NCBI GenBank assembly: GCA_035048495.1
Contig: CM068553.1
Span: 17,175,190-17,239,189 of the forward strand
Source of the DNA: Euptelea pleiosperma
Taxonomy: Eukaryota > Streptophyta > Magnoliopsida > Ranunculales > Eupteleaceae
DNA: 64,000 bases
Direction: 5' to 3'
Positions within the stretch are counted from its first letter, which is position 1; each line of letters begins with the position of its first letter. This document shows positions 44,501 to 54,312 of this stretch, one piece after another. The translations under genes were made by a program, and so were the position numbers. Under the pieces are notes generated by a model. The model ran no database searches. It saw only the letters and a program-made list of their open reading frames with translations, and was not told the DNA's origin.

Positions 44501-47500
44501 TTTTAACCGTGGGAATTTGAGCATTATTGACCTTTATTTTGAGGTACAAAGATCCAATGGATTGAAATCACACTAATCAATCTGATTTTTAATTTGTAGG
44601 TCTACCCAAGGTTTAAAGGGGACCATTATAACGGTATAACGGACTGGGGGCGTTACCGTTTTTTCCGTTATAATGGCCGTTATAACGAAAAAAACGGTCA
44701 GGGCAAAAAAGGAAAATAACAGAAAAATTGGAACTGAAATTCAAATTTGAATTTCAAAATTTCAAAAATGGAAAATAACAGAAAAGAAATGGAATATAAC
44801 GGAAAAAAACGAAAATAACGGCCTTTTTTTTTCACAAAATTTTTCAGAAAATAACAGTCGTTATTTTCGTTATAACGGAAAATAACTGCCATTATTTTCG
44901 TTATAATGGCCGTTATTTTCTGGGTGTTTTAACGGTCCATAACGTAACGGGGTAGGTCCCAATCCGTTATAACGGCCGTTTTTTAAACCTTGGGTCTACC
45001 TAGGGATTTTTGGTTTGTAGCACCCTGTCGTCAAAGTTTTACTCGGCAGGGGCTCACTTGTGAACAATGTGCCCCCCTGTCATCCCCTGTTGTCAGGTCC
45101 CTTGTCTTGAGGTGAGGAAAGATGGAGTCAAACTTCTGTTACAATGCAACATACGAGCTACGTGGCACATTGTTAATGGACACTGACCGTATGGATGTTT
45201 GACCAGTCCCTCGGTGGACCTATAAACCAAAAATCAGCCTGATTAGTGATTTACAACCTTTTGATCTTTACACCCAAATAACGCTCAATAGTGCTCAAAT
45301 TCCTACCGTTAAAATCAACCCATGAAAATAACTTCAATCGAATCACTTCGAAAACAGTAATCAGGCTGATTTTTGTCCATACGGTCAGTGTCCACTAAGA
45401 ATGTACCACGTGGCTAGGATTGTCCGTTGCGACAGAAGTTTTACTCGGTAAGATGCCTCTTTGTCACGAGTAAAACTTGTGTCACAAGATGTTGTGACGG
45501 AAGCGGGTCACAGCCATCAATATGAACCACATGGCATACGATCAGAGGATGATGACTGTATGGATGTTTGGCCAGTCCCTCGGTGGACCGGTACATAAAA
45601 CATCAGCCTGATTAGTGATTTCTAACCGATTCGATTGAAGTTATTTTCATGGGTTGATTTTAACAGTAGGAATTTGAGCATTATTGAACATTATTTGGGT
45701 GCAAAAATCCAAAGGTTGTAAATCACTAATCAGGCTGATTTTTCGTTTGTAGGTTCACCGAGGGACTGGCCAAACATCCATACGGTCAGCGCCCTCTGAT
45801 CGTGTGCCACGTGGCTCGCATTGAGTGCTGTGACCCGGCTTCCGTCACAACATCTTGTGACACAAGTTTTACTCCTTTGTCACTTCCATTGGACAAAATT
45901 GTACCTGACTTGTGCAATGTAGTTGGCAGCGAGGTTTAAAGGGGACCGTTATTTTCATTATAACGGCAATTTTTTTAAACCTTGGTTGGCAGGTGGGAGT
46001 AAAACTTCTGTCACAATCGGATTGTAAATCACCCAATCGCAGCCAATGAGTTCTCCGCACGTACACCTAAAAGAAAAAGCACATGGGTACGTTGCAAAAA
46101 AAGCACTTGTGTACGTGCCAAGAACTCATTGGCTTGTAATTGTGTGATTTACAATTTCTTGTGATATAAGTTTTAGTCGGCCGGTGGAGTTTTGTCCGGT
46201 GGGATTACCAGTCTAACCTAAAAGCCCCGCAAATTTGGCTTATTATCAAAGGAGAGCCCCTCCATTATTCTATACTAGGGGGGTCGCGCACCTTACAACA
46301 TGTGCAAAATGTAGTCCGCAGGTGGATTCATTTTCATTGTTTGTTTTTAACAGTAGATTTTTAGTATTATTTGGCTTAGCGACAAAAGGACACCACTATA
46401 CAACATGATAATATCATGACTCTTGAACCATGTGATCATTACTATTATAATAATTAAGTATGTATGGATAACTTTTTGTTTTGTTTTTATTTTTAAAATA
46501 TATAAGTTGGTGACGGACCATATTTGAGCCACGTAGCACATTCTTAGAGACCACTCACCGTGTAGATGTTTTCCCATCTCTAGTTGGACTTACATATCAA
46601 ATTTCATCCTGATTAGTAATTTATATCTATTGGATTAGAGTCCTTTCCATGGCTTATTTTCTCCAGTTCATTTCAAGATTTATGATCCAAAGGTTAGAAA
46701 ATACTAATCATGCCTATTTTTGTTACATAAGTTCATTTAGGGATGTGTTAGACATCTATATAGTTAATATCGTCTGATAATATGCCATGTAGCTTACAAT
46801 GTGGGTCCATCATTAACTTGGATGATGGATCTATCCTTTAATTTTTTTCCAATGAATAGTTTAAGTGTCACGTTAGATGCAATGATTAATTGTAGTTGTC
46901 TTGGAATGTGAAAATACTGAATGACTAAAGCACCCTTATCAATTAAAAAAATTTCTAAAACTCAAATAAGAAATGCTTGTCAATTTAATGAACTAGAGGG
47001 TAATATTAGGAATAAGATTTTGTTTTTTTTTTTTTAATAAAAGAGAGCATTGAAGAGTTGCAGGGCTGACGTGTGTGCAAGGGTATGACGTGTCTTTGAC
47101 ACTAATAAGACCGAAGAACCCCATCCAAAGTAAATAAATTAAGAAAATAAAAAAAAATAAAGCAGGGATATTTTGGACATATTGGGGGGTGAGGCACGCC
47201 AGAACATTCGTCCCTTATATAGTAGAATAGATATAACCAACACCACCTCAAAATAAACCTGTCGTCTAGCTAAGATGGTTAGTGTGTACCCTCCCCTTGT
47301 GGGAGGTTGTGGGTTCAATCCCACACAGGCAGGTTTCCTCTAGTGAACAGTTGTGCCCTGGAGTAGAAATCCCCTTTCCCCGGGGACAAGGTCTAGCCTG
47401 GTTGCTCCTGCTGGTACGCGGTCCAGCCTTGCCCCCTAAAAACCGCTGGAATACACACAAAAAAAAGGACAAATTTAGTATGCAACCATTTACATACTTA

Positions 47501-50500
47501 AAAGTATGCAAACATTGTCAATTGGGTTGGATGTCCCTTGAAAAATGTGTTATTTCAATATTTTCAAAAAAAAATTTATAAATTAAAAACACGTTTTTCA
47601 ATGAGCATTCAATGATGCATACAATGTTTGCATACTGCATACTTAAAAGTATGCAAATGGTTGCATACTAGACCGACCCCAAAAATAACGAGAACAAAAC
47701 ACTACCTCAAAATTGCTGTTATTTAGTTTTAAAAATTAAATGCACGTTTTTTTTCAACGTACATATAATGTTCTGCACCACGTGGCCCGAATATTAACAT
47801 ATAGGTTTCATTTTTGCACCATATCGGGAAAACAGAACCCCACATAAAATGTAGATTTTTATTTTAAGATAAAAATATTTATCTTATTTGTAAATGTAAT
47901 TGATTCTCGATATCGACGTGATTACTCGGCGTACTTAACAAAATAAAAAATAAAATTATTTATTTTAAATAATAGTCAGTGTAACATTTGCAATATTGTA
48001 GGATCGATGCTGGCAGTATGTGGGTTATCTCCGATGATATCGGCATTGTCTGTAAATCCAAGCAAATCTACATCGCCCATCTACTTGCTTCCTCGATTTC
48101 CCGATAAGGGCGTTGCAGATCGAGATTGGAGAGTGCCGATCGAGGCTCCTTCGCAGATGTGGCTACTGCATGTTGGCAATTCTTTCGAGCATAGGGATGA
48201 AAAAGGGAATTTGGAAATTCAAATACATGCTGCTGCTTGTTCATATCAATGGTTCAATTTCCACAAAATGTTCGGTAATTTTCTATTTCTTTTTCTTTTT
48301 TTCTCTATTTTGGGGTTTTTTTTTTTTTTGGTGGGTGTGGGGTGGGGGGTATTGCTCGGGGGACCCCATTTTTCCCACAAGTCGTCTTGTAGAAACGGAA
48401 TAGATATTTGAACCCACCTTTTGTGTTCATCGTACCCACTTAAAATCACTCTTTCTTAATATCAAAAATACTCTCCAAAAGTGTTAAACATACCCACCCA
48501 AACAAAAAAAAAGAGCCAAAATCGAAAAACAGAAAGAAGAATAGAGCTTCTTCTTCCACAGAGCCACCACCTTGCTACCACACTACACCATGCCACTGAC
48601 ACTGCTACCGCCCACCCCGCAACTGCCACCACTACCACCGCCTACTTCTTCTTCCACCACCAAGAATAGAGCTTCTCTCTCTCTCTCTTTGAGAAAGAGA
48701 AAGGAATAAGAAAAACAAAGCTTCTACACCTGATGAAAAAATCATAAGAAAGCTCTTAGGAGATATAGGACACAAAATGGGTTGGAAACGGATCGGGTCT
48801 AGGTATATTTTGATCCATATGACTTTGAACATTTTAACCCATATTTGGATCCGAATCCATCCATCATATGTGATCTGATCACATGGAAAGATCCAGATCT
48901 GAATGATATATGATTATACAAGTTGGACCCACTGCAAAAATAACAACCTATAGTAAAGACACAATCAGGCCAAGACCCAAATCCAGACCCGATCCGATCA
49001 AACTTTATAATCAAGAAGAACCTGACCAGACAGGCCCCAAATCCACAGAAAATTGGTCCACATAAAGTCGGTCTCAGGTCTGACCCATCACATCTTTGTG
49101 CTCTAATAGGAAATATAATAGGTCAAAAAAGTCTACCCAATCAGATAGTGTCAACAATTAGATCTTTCATATTCTTTTGGATGATGAAACAGTGTCAAAT
49201 ATATTGTGAAAGAGTCATCAAATTGGAAGGTTGTGATTTGCCCAAAGTGTATGATAGGTGGACAAATAGGGGGCCCAATAACTTGAAATTTCTGTTGTGT
49301 GGACATCTTTGCTTGACAGGATATAACTGGAAAAGTGGGAAACTTGACCCTTCTTTCATGAACGCAAGAGAAGGTGAAGAGGAGCTACTGCCTCACCTAG
49401 TCCAGGTACTCTCTCTCTCTCTCTCTCAATTGACAATGGTTGTCTCCCCACTTATACCCCCTCTTATAGGCTTCAATAAGGAAGGGCCGAGATCTTATTC
49501 CCCAACTGGACAGTGGAACTCAGACACTCACACCCGATTTTGGCAAACGCTTTGTCGGGGAATGCCGTGGGCAAGAGCCACCCACTAGTGTCTTACAAAT
49601 CATAGTTATGGTCTATAAGTGAGACAATTTCATACTAAGGCTACCAATGGATCAGGTTCGAATCAGATCAGTGCTGATCCAAACGCGATCCGATAAGAAA
49701 ATATGCCAATCAGAGATTGGATCACATAATCGTGATCCAGAACTGATCTGATAGATAAAATCGATTTTCGGATCATACTGATACGATTCAATCCACTATA
49801 TCAAAAAAAAAAATTTATTATTATATAATTTAAATTATATATTTTATCTGCTCAAAATTGAGGGGATAATTATATAAAAAATGTTACAGATAAGTATAAC
49901 ACATTATATCATATTTCATTAATATAATAATATTATTTATATAAATATATATCGGATCAGAACCAGATCAGTACATACCTGATCCAGTACCGATCCAATA
50001 AGAAATCAGATCAACATACATGGACCCGATACCGATCTGATAAGAATATAGGTGGTTCTAGACCCAAAATTATCAAATCGAAACGGGTCGAACTTTCGGG
50101 TTGATCCCATCCATTGCCAGCCCAATGAAGAACACACATGTGCGAAGGTTAAAACCTATAATTTGATGGATCACATCTAGGAGATTTTTATATCAGAATT
50201 CAAGACAAGCAGCAAAAATAGAATTTTCTTTTGTGGCAAAAAATAGTTTTCTATAAATTAAGTTCCATGGATGAATTGCAAATGCAGGTATCTATCAACC
50301 TGGATGTAGATGGAAACAGTGAAAGATGTTCAGTTGAGTCATTGAACCATTGGAGAAGACCATCGGACTTTCCTGCAATTAACCCAATGGTCTCTGGTAG
50401 CAAAAACACTTACATTTACGCAGCAACTTCATCGGGGTCTCGTCGAATCTTGCCGCATTTTCCGTTTGATACAGTGGCGAAGCTAAATGTGTCGGAAAAG

Positions 50501-52078
50501 ACGGTTTCCACATGGTCGGTCGGAAGTCGACGATTCATCGGTGAACCCATCTTTATCCCCAAAGGAACTAACGAGGATGACGGATACCTTCTGGTGGTAG
50601 AGGTGAGAACTCGACTCGTATTTTCGGTAAAATTTATAACGGAAAATAACTGGTTTTTTTAACAAAATTTTTCATAAATAACGGCCATTAAAAAAAATCC
50701 GTTATTTTTCAAAATGTTAAAACGGCATGTAATGTAATGGGGGATTTCCGTTGTTTTCGTTATAGTGGCCATTTGTTAAAACCAAGGTTTAAAGGGGACC
50801 GTTATAACAGTATAACGGACTGGGGGCGTTACCGTTTTTTCCGTTATAACGGCCATTATAACGAAAAAAAAAACACTCGGGCAAAAACGGAAAAATATGG
50901 GAAAATAACGGAAAAAACGAAAATAACGGCCTTTTATTTTTACAAAATTTTCCAGAAAATAAAAGTCGTTATTTTCGTTATAACGGAAAAATAACAGAAA
51001 ATAACGGCCGTTATTTTCTGGGCGTTTTAATGGTCCATAACGTAACGGGGTAGGTCCGAATCCATTATAACGGCCGTTTTTTAAACCTTGGTTAAAATCA
51101 TGATTATCAGTTTGACTTGCCTCACCTGTTTCTTAAGGATATGCCTCAACCCCCTATCATGTTGTGACATGTGGAGGTGGGAGGGGAAGGACTGCCTAAG
51201 GAGTAGGTTACATCTACAAAAGTGTTACGAAAAGAAAATAACTTGAACCAAAACTAATTCTCACGGTTACCCTTGACCAGTTGACCTCCCCTTTACATGA
51301 TATAATATGATAGGGGGTTGAGGCATCTCCTCAACCAAATGGGTGAGGAAAGGTTTTTCGCATGATTATTACAATTCGGGTAAACAGGATGGAGTAAAAC
51401 TTTGATGGCAGAGCCCTGTCATCAAGGCCGATGACATGATCAATATGAGCCATGTGGCACACTCTTAGAGGACTCTGACCGTATGGATGTTTTTCCAATC
51501 CCTAGATGGACCTATAAACCAAAAACCAGCTCAATTAGTGATTTCAAACCTTTCGACTTTGTAACTCAAATAATGGTCAATGCTTAAATTCCCACGGTAA
51601 ATCAATAATCGGGCTGATTTTTGGTTTTTAGGTCAACCTAGGGATTGGTCAAACATCTATACGGTTAGCGTCCTCTAAGAATGTTCCACATGGCTCATCC
51701 CTGTCATCAAAGTCCTCCTTCTCTGGATGGGCTGTCTAAAAGGGTAGGGCATGGGGGTGATGTGGACAAAGTCATGGCCCACGTGGTCGTCTATCAGATG
51801 GATGGTCTAGATTTGCCACATCAGCATTCATGGTAACTTAACAAATGATCGTCCAGAGAAGAAACCTGGACGGGCGGAAACCAATTTACTGATCATAAAG
51901 TATTTATGTTTTTGTTGGTGATATTGTGCAGTATGCAGTATCGATACAGAGATGCTACCTTGTGATTTTGAATCCTAAGCGAATAGGAGAAGTTGATGCA
52001 CTCATTGCAAGGCTTGAAGTTCCTAAACACTTGAATTTTCCTCTTGGATTTCATGGTTTCTGGGCTACAAACAATTAA
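41526..52078 (+). CDS. CCD7: Carotenoid cleavage dioxygenase 7 (strigolactone biosynthesis)
   Basis: Seven exons join in frame to 613 codons: 41526-42285, 42885-43013, 43218-43349, 48002-48274, 49320-49405, 50288-50602 and 51932-52078, all with GT-AG borders. CCD7 cleaves 9-cis-beta-carotene at the 9',10' bond in plastids to give the 9-cis-apo-10'-carotenal used by CCD8, so it controls shoot branching and root signals. Residues 1-35 look like a plastid transit peptide (Ser, Pro, Ala and Arg rich). Family text includes DYQFLFVSQRSE, GTYYLAGPGIFSDDHGSTVHP, FTHRGPFSVLRGGKKIGNTK and NVANTSVVRW. The four iron-binding histidines are H266 (LLSHYKID), H319 (MIHDWAFTDTHY), H397 (LLHVGNSF) and H606 (GFHGFW). 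Length fits the family (about 600-620). Intron 3 is 4.65 kb because of MITE insertions; introns 1, 5 and 6 also hold repeats. No defect is visible, so the gene is likely functional. Confidence 0.93.
42492..42674. mobile_element. Short Mutator-type MITE in CCD7 intron 1
   Basis: 183 bp with GAGTAAAACTTCGATGAC and GTCATGGAAGTTTTACTC ends. Only the outer arms around GAGCCACGTGGCTCAT remain. Left flank AAGGTCCGA (four bases away) resembles right flank AAGGTCTGA. Confidence 0.7.
43655..43892. mobile_element. hAT-type MITE, CAAGGTTTAAA family, CCD7 intron 3
   Basis: 238 bp from CAAGGTTTAAAAAA to TTTTAAACCTTG, with an exact 8-bp duplication GTTATGAC (43647-43654 and 43893-43900). The interior is full of AACGG and TTATTTTCCG words. 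Confidence 0.9.
44150..44455. repeat. hAT-type MITE, AACGG-rich, diverged copy in CCD7 intron 3
   Basis: Starts AAGGTTTAAAAGAGGCGG and ends CCGTTAAAACGGTTATTTTAAAC. Same family as 43655-43892; no exact duplication seen. Confidence 0.65.
44465..45055. repeat. Mutator-type MITE fragment interrupted by a hAT MITE
   Basis: The family core (GGTTGATTTTAACCGTGGGAATTTGAGCATTATTGACC) runs up to 44606. It resumes after 44992 with TAGGGATTTTTGGTTTGTAG and ends CGTCAAAGTTTTACTC. The left part is missing. Confidence 0.65.
44607..44992. mobile_element. hAT-type MITE, CAAGGTTTAAA family, nested in a Mutator-type MITE
   Basis: 386 bp, CAAGGTTTAAAGG to TTTTTTAAACCTTG, with an exact 8-bp duplication GGTCTACC (44599-44606 and 44993-45000). 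Confidence 0.9.
45125..45446. mobile_element. Mutator-type MITE in CCD7 intron 3
   Basis: 322 bp, GAGTCAAACTTCTGTTACA to CGACAGAAGTTTTACTC. Flanks GGAAAGATG (45116-45124) and GGTAAGATG (45447-45455) match in 8 of 9 bases. Confidence 0.82.
45468..45874. mobile_element. Mutator-type MITE, exact 9-bp duplication, CCD7 intron 3
   Basis: 407 bp, GAGTAAAACTTGTGTCACAA to TTGTGACACAAGTTTTACTC, duplication CTTTGTCAC exact at 45459-45467 and 45875-45883. Near-identical in design to 36779-37187. Confidence 0.92.
45930..45984. mobile_element. 55-bp minimal hAT-type MITE
   Basis: Only the two ends of the CAAGGTTTAAA family (CGAGGTTTAAAGGGGACCGT and a TTTTAAACCTTG end) with an AACGG word between. The 8-bp duplication GTTGGCAG is exact (45922-45929 and 45985-45992). 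Confidence 0.85.
45997..46176. mobile_element. Mutator-type MITE with a different core
   Basis: 180 bp with the usual ends (GAGTAAAACTTCTGTCACAA; TTGTGATATAAGTTTTAGTC) but an unrelated palindromic interior (AATGAGTTCTCCGCACGTAC and its mirror GTACGTGCCAAGAACTCATT). Flanks GGCAGGTGG (45988-45996) and GGCCGGTGG (46177-46185) match in 8 of 9 bases. Confidence 0.78.
46500..46805. repeat. Mutator-type MITE, diverged, CCD7 intron 3
   Basis: TTTGAGCCACGTAGCACATTCTTAGAG start and the mirror TATGCCATGTAGCTTACAATG, with a decayed core and no clear outer termini. Confidence 0.55.
47258..47463 (+). mobile_element. tRNA-derived SINE in CCD7 intron 3
   Basis: The head is tRNA-like. A-box-like TAGCTAAGATGGTTAGTG and B-box GGTTCAATCCC lie about 40 bases apart, with a stem-like GTGGGAGGTTGTGGG before the B box. 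A tRNA-unrelated body and an A-rich tail (CACACAAAAAAAA) follow. A mature tRNA cloverleaf does not close, so this is a SINE rather than a tRNA gene. Target duplication not resolved. Confidence 0.65.
47476..47670. repeat. Foldback MITE with long inverted repeats
   Basis: 195 bp. TAGTATGCAACCATTT, CATACTTAAAAGTATGCAAA and CATTGT on the left are mirrored by ACAATGTTTGCATAC, ACTTAAAAGTATGCAAATGG and TTGCATACTA on the right. Family and duplication not resolved. Confidence 0.7.
49515..49588. repeat. CACTA-like terminal fragment in CCD7 intron 5
   Basis: CGATTTTGGCAAACGCTTTG, TCGGGGAATGCCGTGGGCA and a CACTAGTG end. Homologous to 31860-31933. Confidence 0.5.
49625..50110. repeat. GATC/CCGAT-rich degenerate repeat in CCD7 intron 5
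   Basis: Many copies of GATCAGnnCnGATC and GATCCGATAAGAA-like words on both sides of an AT-rich centre. It resembles the GGATCGG interior of 36439-36666 and a similar patch at 48780-49030 in intron 4. Confidence 0.45.
50620..50782. repeat. Remnant of an AACGG-rich hAT MITE in CCD7 intron 6
   Basis: Starts about 20 bases after the exon 6 donor. Repeats TAACGG and TTATTTTC words. Its right end is the insertion site of the next copy. Confidence 0.55.
50783..51090. mobile_element. hAT-type MITE, CAAGGTTTAAA family, CCD7 intron 6
   Basis: 308 bp with CAAGGTTTAAAGG and TTTTTTAAACCTTG ends. Flanks GTTAAAAC and GTTAAAAT match in 7 of 8 bases. Inserted into the end of an older copy. Confidence 0.85.
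51392..51718. mobile_element. Mutator-type MITE, CCD7 intron 6
   Basis: GAGTAAAACTTTGATGGCA start, CTGTCATCAAAGTCCTCC end, full family core between. Duplication not clear. Confidence 0.7.
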
Positions 52079-52489
52079 TTTTATCCAGTAATTGGTTACA
52101 AATGTGAGTGTAAATAATATTTGAGAAGGAAACACTTGCATGTGTACATTAGGCCCTGCTTGGTATCCAGTAAATATTTGTAGGATGCAAATATTTACCT
52201 CTACAAATATTTGCTTTGTAAACGTTTACAGCTGCAAACATTTTCTGTTGCTTGGTATTAACCCATAAAATCAGTTGCAAATACTTTCCACTACTTGGGT
52301 GGAGGGTGCAATGCAAATATTTTTCGAGTATTTGATGAATCCAAAATAGGAGATGGAGATCAGCTACGAACAATGTCAATGAAATGGATGATCACAACCA
52401 ATCAAACAACGGAACAAATGGATGAGAATCATAAGATTGTCCAGGCAAGTTGATTTTGGGCGGGAACCCAATGATCGGTTGGTCCGAGT

Positions 52490-52745
52490 AGAACTTTGCT
52501 GACCGCCCACAATTTGAGTACGGAGAATACTTTAGAGGGACAATGACCGTATGGATGTTTGGCCAATCCCTAAGTGGACCTACAAACTAAAAATCAGCTT
52601 GATTAATGATTTCAAACCTTTGGATCTTTGTACCCCAAATAATGCCAAATTCCACGGTTAAAAATCAACCAATGAAAATGACTCCAATACAACTTTTAGA
52701 AATCACTAATCATGTTATTTTTTTGGTCTTGATGTCTATCTAGGA
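52490..52745. repeat. Mutator-type MITE variant inside the PIF/Harbinger element
   Basis: GAGTAGAACTTTGCTGACCGCCCACAA start (same variant as 38160) with a core ending near GGAGTAACTTTGCTGACC. Confidence 0.65.
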
Positions 52746-52778
52746 GTAACTTTGCTGACCCTCTACAATGATTAATTG

Positions 52779-52804
52779 CCCCCCCCCCCCCCCCCCCCCC
52801 CCCC
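52779..52804. repeat. (C)26 homopolymer between two copies of TAATGATTAATTGCCC
   Basis: Twenty-six consecutive C. ATGATTAATTGCCC occurs directly before the run, and again after it with a short C6 tail. Confidence 0.9.
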
Positions 52805-53008
52805 TAATGATTAATTGCCCCCCTATAACCGCCCACAATATGAGCCACGTTGGCACATTTGTGGAGGATGCTGACTTTTGGATGTTTGGCCAATCCCTAA
52901 GTGGATCAACAAATCAAATATCAACCTGATTAACGGATTTCATGGATTGATTTTAACCGTTGAATTTAAGCATTATTGACCATTATTTGGGAACTAGTAT
53001 CCAAAGAT

Positions 53009-53151
53009 GGGTTGGGCTTGAGGGACACCCATTTTTTACCCATTTTGCGTACCCATATAGAAGATGAATCAATGGCTGATTTTTGGTGAGGATGATCTCT
53101 ATGGTGATGATAAAATGGGTGTCAAAAATTGGGGTTCCCCGAGCCCGACCC
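53009..53151. mobile_element. 143-bp MITE, GGGTCGGG family, exact 9-bp duplication
   Basis: GGGTTGGGCTTGAGGGACACCC mirrors GGGGTTCCCCGAGCCCGACCC. Exact duplication TCCAAAGAT at 53000-53008 and 53152-53160, pointing to a second Mutator-type family. Confidence 0.85.
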
Positions 53152-53219
53152 TCCAAAGATTTGAAATCACTAATTAGGCTGATTTTTGGTTTGTAGGCTC
53201 ATCTAGGGATTGACCAAAC

Positions 53220-53611
53220 CATGGTTTAAAAAATGGCCGTAATAACAGATTCAGACCTCCCTCGTTACGTTATGAACCGTTAAAACGTTTTAATAAATAA
53301 TGACCATTATTTATTGTTATTTTTCCATTTTAACGAAAATAATGACCGTTATTTTCTGGATTTTTTTGTGAAAAGAACGTCTGTTATTTCTGTTATTTTT
53401 TGTTAATTTCCATTCTTTTCTATTGTTTTTTTTCTGTTTTTGAAAATTAAAATTAAAATTAAAATTTTAAAATTTGAATTTCAGCGTCATTTTTTCCGTT
53501 ATTTATGTTATTTTCTCATTATTTTCTGTTTTCACCCCTGAGCGTTATAAGGGAAAAACAGTAACACCCCCAAGTCCGCTATACCATTATAGCGGCCCCC
53601 TTCAAAGCTTG
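53220..53611. mobile_element. hAT-type MITE, CAAGGTTTAAA family
   Basis: 392 bp from CATGGTTTAAAAAATGG to TTCAAAGCTTG with an exact 8-bp duplication GACCAAAC (53212-53219 and 53612-53619). AACGG words are partly mutated to AATGA. Confidence 0.88.
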
Positions 53612-53966
53612 GACCAAACATCCATACGATCAGCGTCTTCTAAACGTATACCACCTGGCACATATTGTGGGCAGTCATCACGGGTGGTGAGTGAATTTTA
53701 CTCTTCATCTAGGGGCCAAATATTATATATATTTTAAGGAAGTTCAAGCAAAAAGTGAATGTTTGCGGCCATTTTTGGCTGCAAACATTAGCAGTTCAAA
53801 TCGTAAAAAATATGGACTCACGGAAAATATTACCTACGTAAATAATTGTGGGGTGCAACCAAGCACCTAGAAATACAAAAAATATGTTGCAAAACGCAAA
53901 TAAATATTTGCGGCGATACCAAGCAGGGCCTTAATTTCTCTACCAATCTTAGTTACTTATCACAAC

Positions 53967-54304
53967 CATGCATGGTTTAAAAAACGGCCATTCTAACGAA
54001 AATAAGGGACGTTATAACGGATTCGGACCTCCCCCGTTACGTTACGTACTGTTAAAACACCCAAAAAATAACGACCTTTATTTTCTGGAAAATTTTGTGA
54101 AAAAAACGGCTGTTTTTTCATTTTTCCCGTTATATTCCATTCTTTCCGTTATTTTCCATTTTTGAAATTTTGAACTTCAAATTTCAAAATTCAAAATTTG
54201 AATTTCAGCACCATTTTTGCCTCTTAGTGTTTTTTTCGTTATAACGGAAAAACAGTAACGCCCCCAGTCCGTTATACTGTTATAACGGCCCCCTTTAAAC
54301 CTTG
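53967..54304. mobile_element. hAT-type MITE, CAAGGTTTAAA family
   Basis: 338 bp, CATGCATGGTTTAAAAAACG to CTTTAAACCTTG, exact 8-bp duplication ATCACAAC (53959-53966 and 54305-54312). The right duplication copy directly abuts the next element. Confidence 0.82.
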
Positions 54305-54312
54305 ATCACAAC

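Larger units (their letters stand above)
52820..53700. repeat. Mutator-type MITE interrupted by two smaller MITEs
   Basis: Starts CCGCCCACAATATGAGCCACG at 52828 and ends CATATTGTGGGCAGTCATC..TTTTACTC at about 53703. It is split by the elements at 53009-53151 and 53220-53611. Confidence 0.65.
52152..53930. mobile_element. PIF/Harbinger-type element with nested MITEs, 3' flank of CCD7
   Basis: Ends GGCCCTGCTTGGTATC and GATACCAAGCAGGGCC are perfect 16-bp inverted repeats. Both are flanked by TTA (52149-52151 and 53931-53933), the PIF/Harbinger duplication. Inner arms repeat GCAAATATTT words. The middle (about 52490-53700) is filled by Mutator-type MITE sequence, a 143-bp MITE and a hAT MITE. 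No transposase is present. The element begins 73 bp after the CCD7 stop codon, so it probably lies in or just after the CCD7 3' untranslated region. Confidence 0.85.

Noticed and set aside
47258..47330. tRNA gene
   Set aside because: A and B boxes are present but an acceptor stem and anticodon arm do not form, and a SINE body with an A-rich tail follows.
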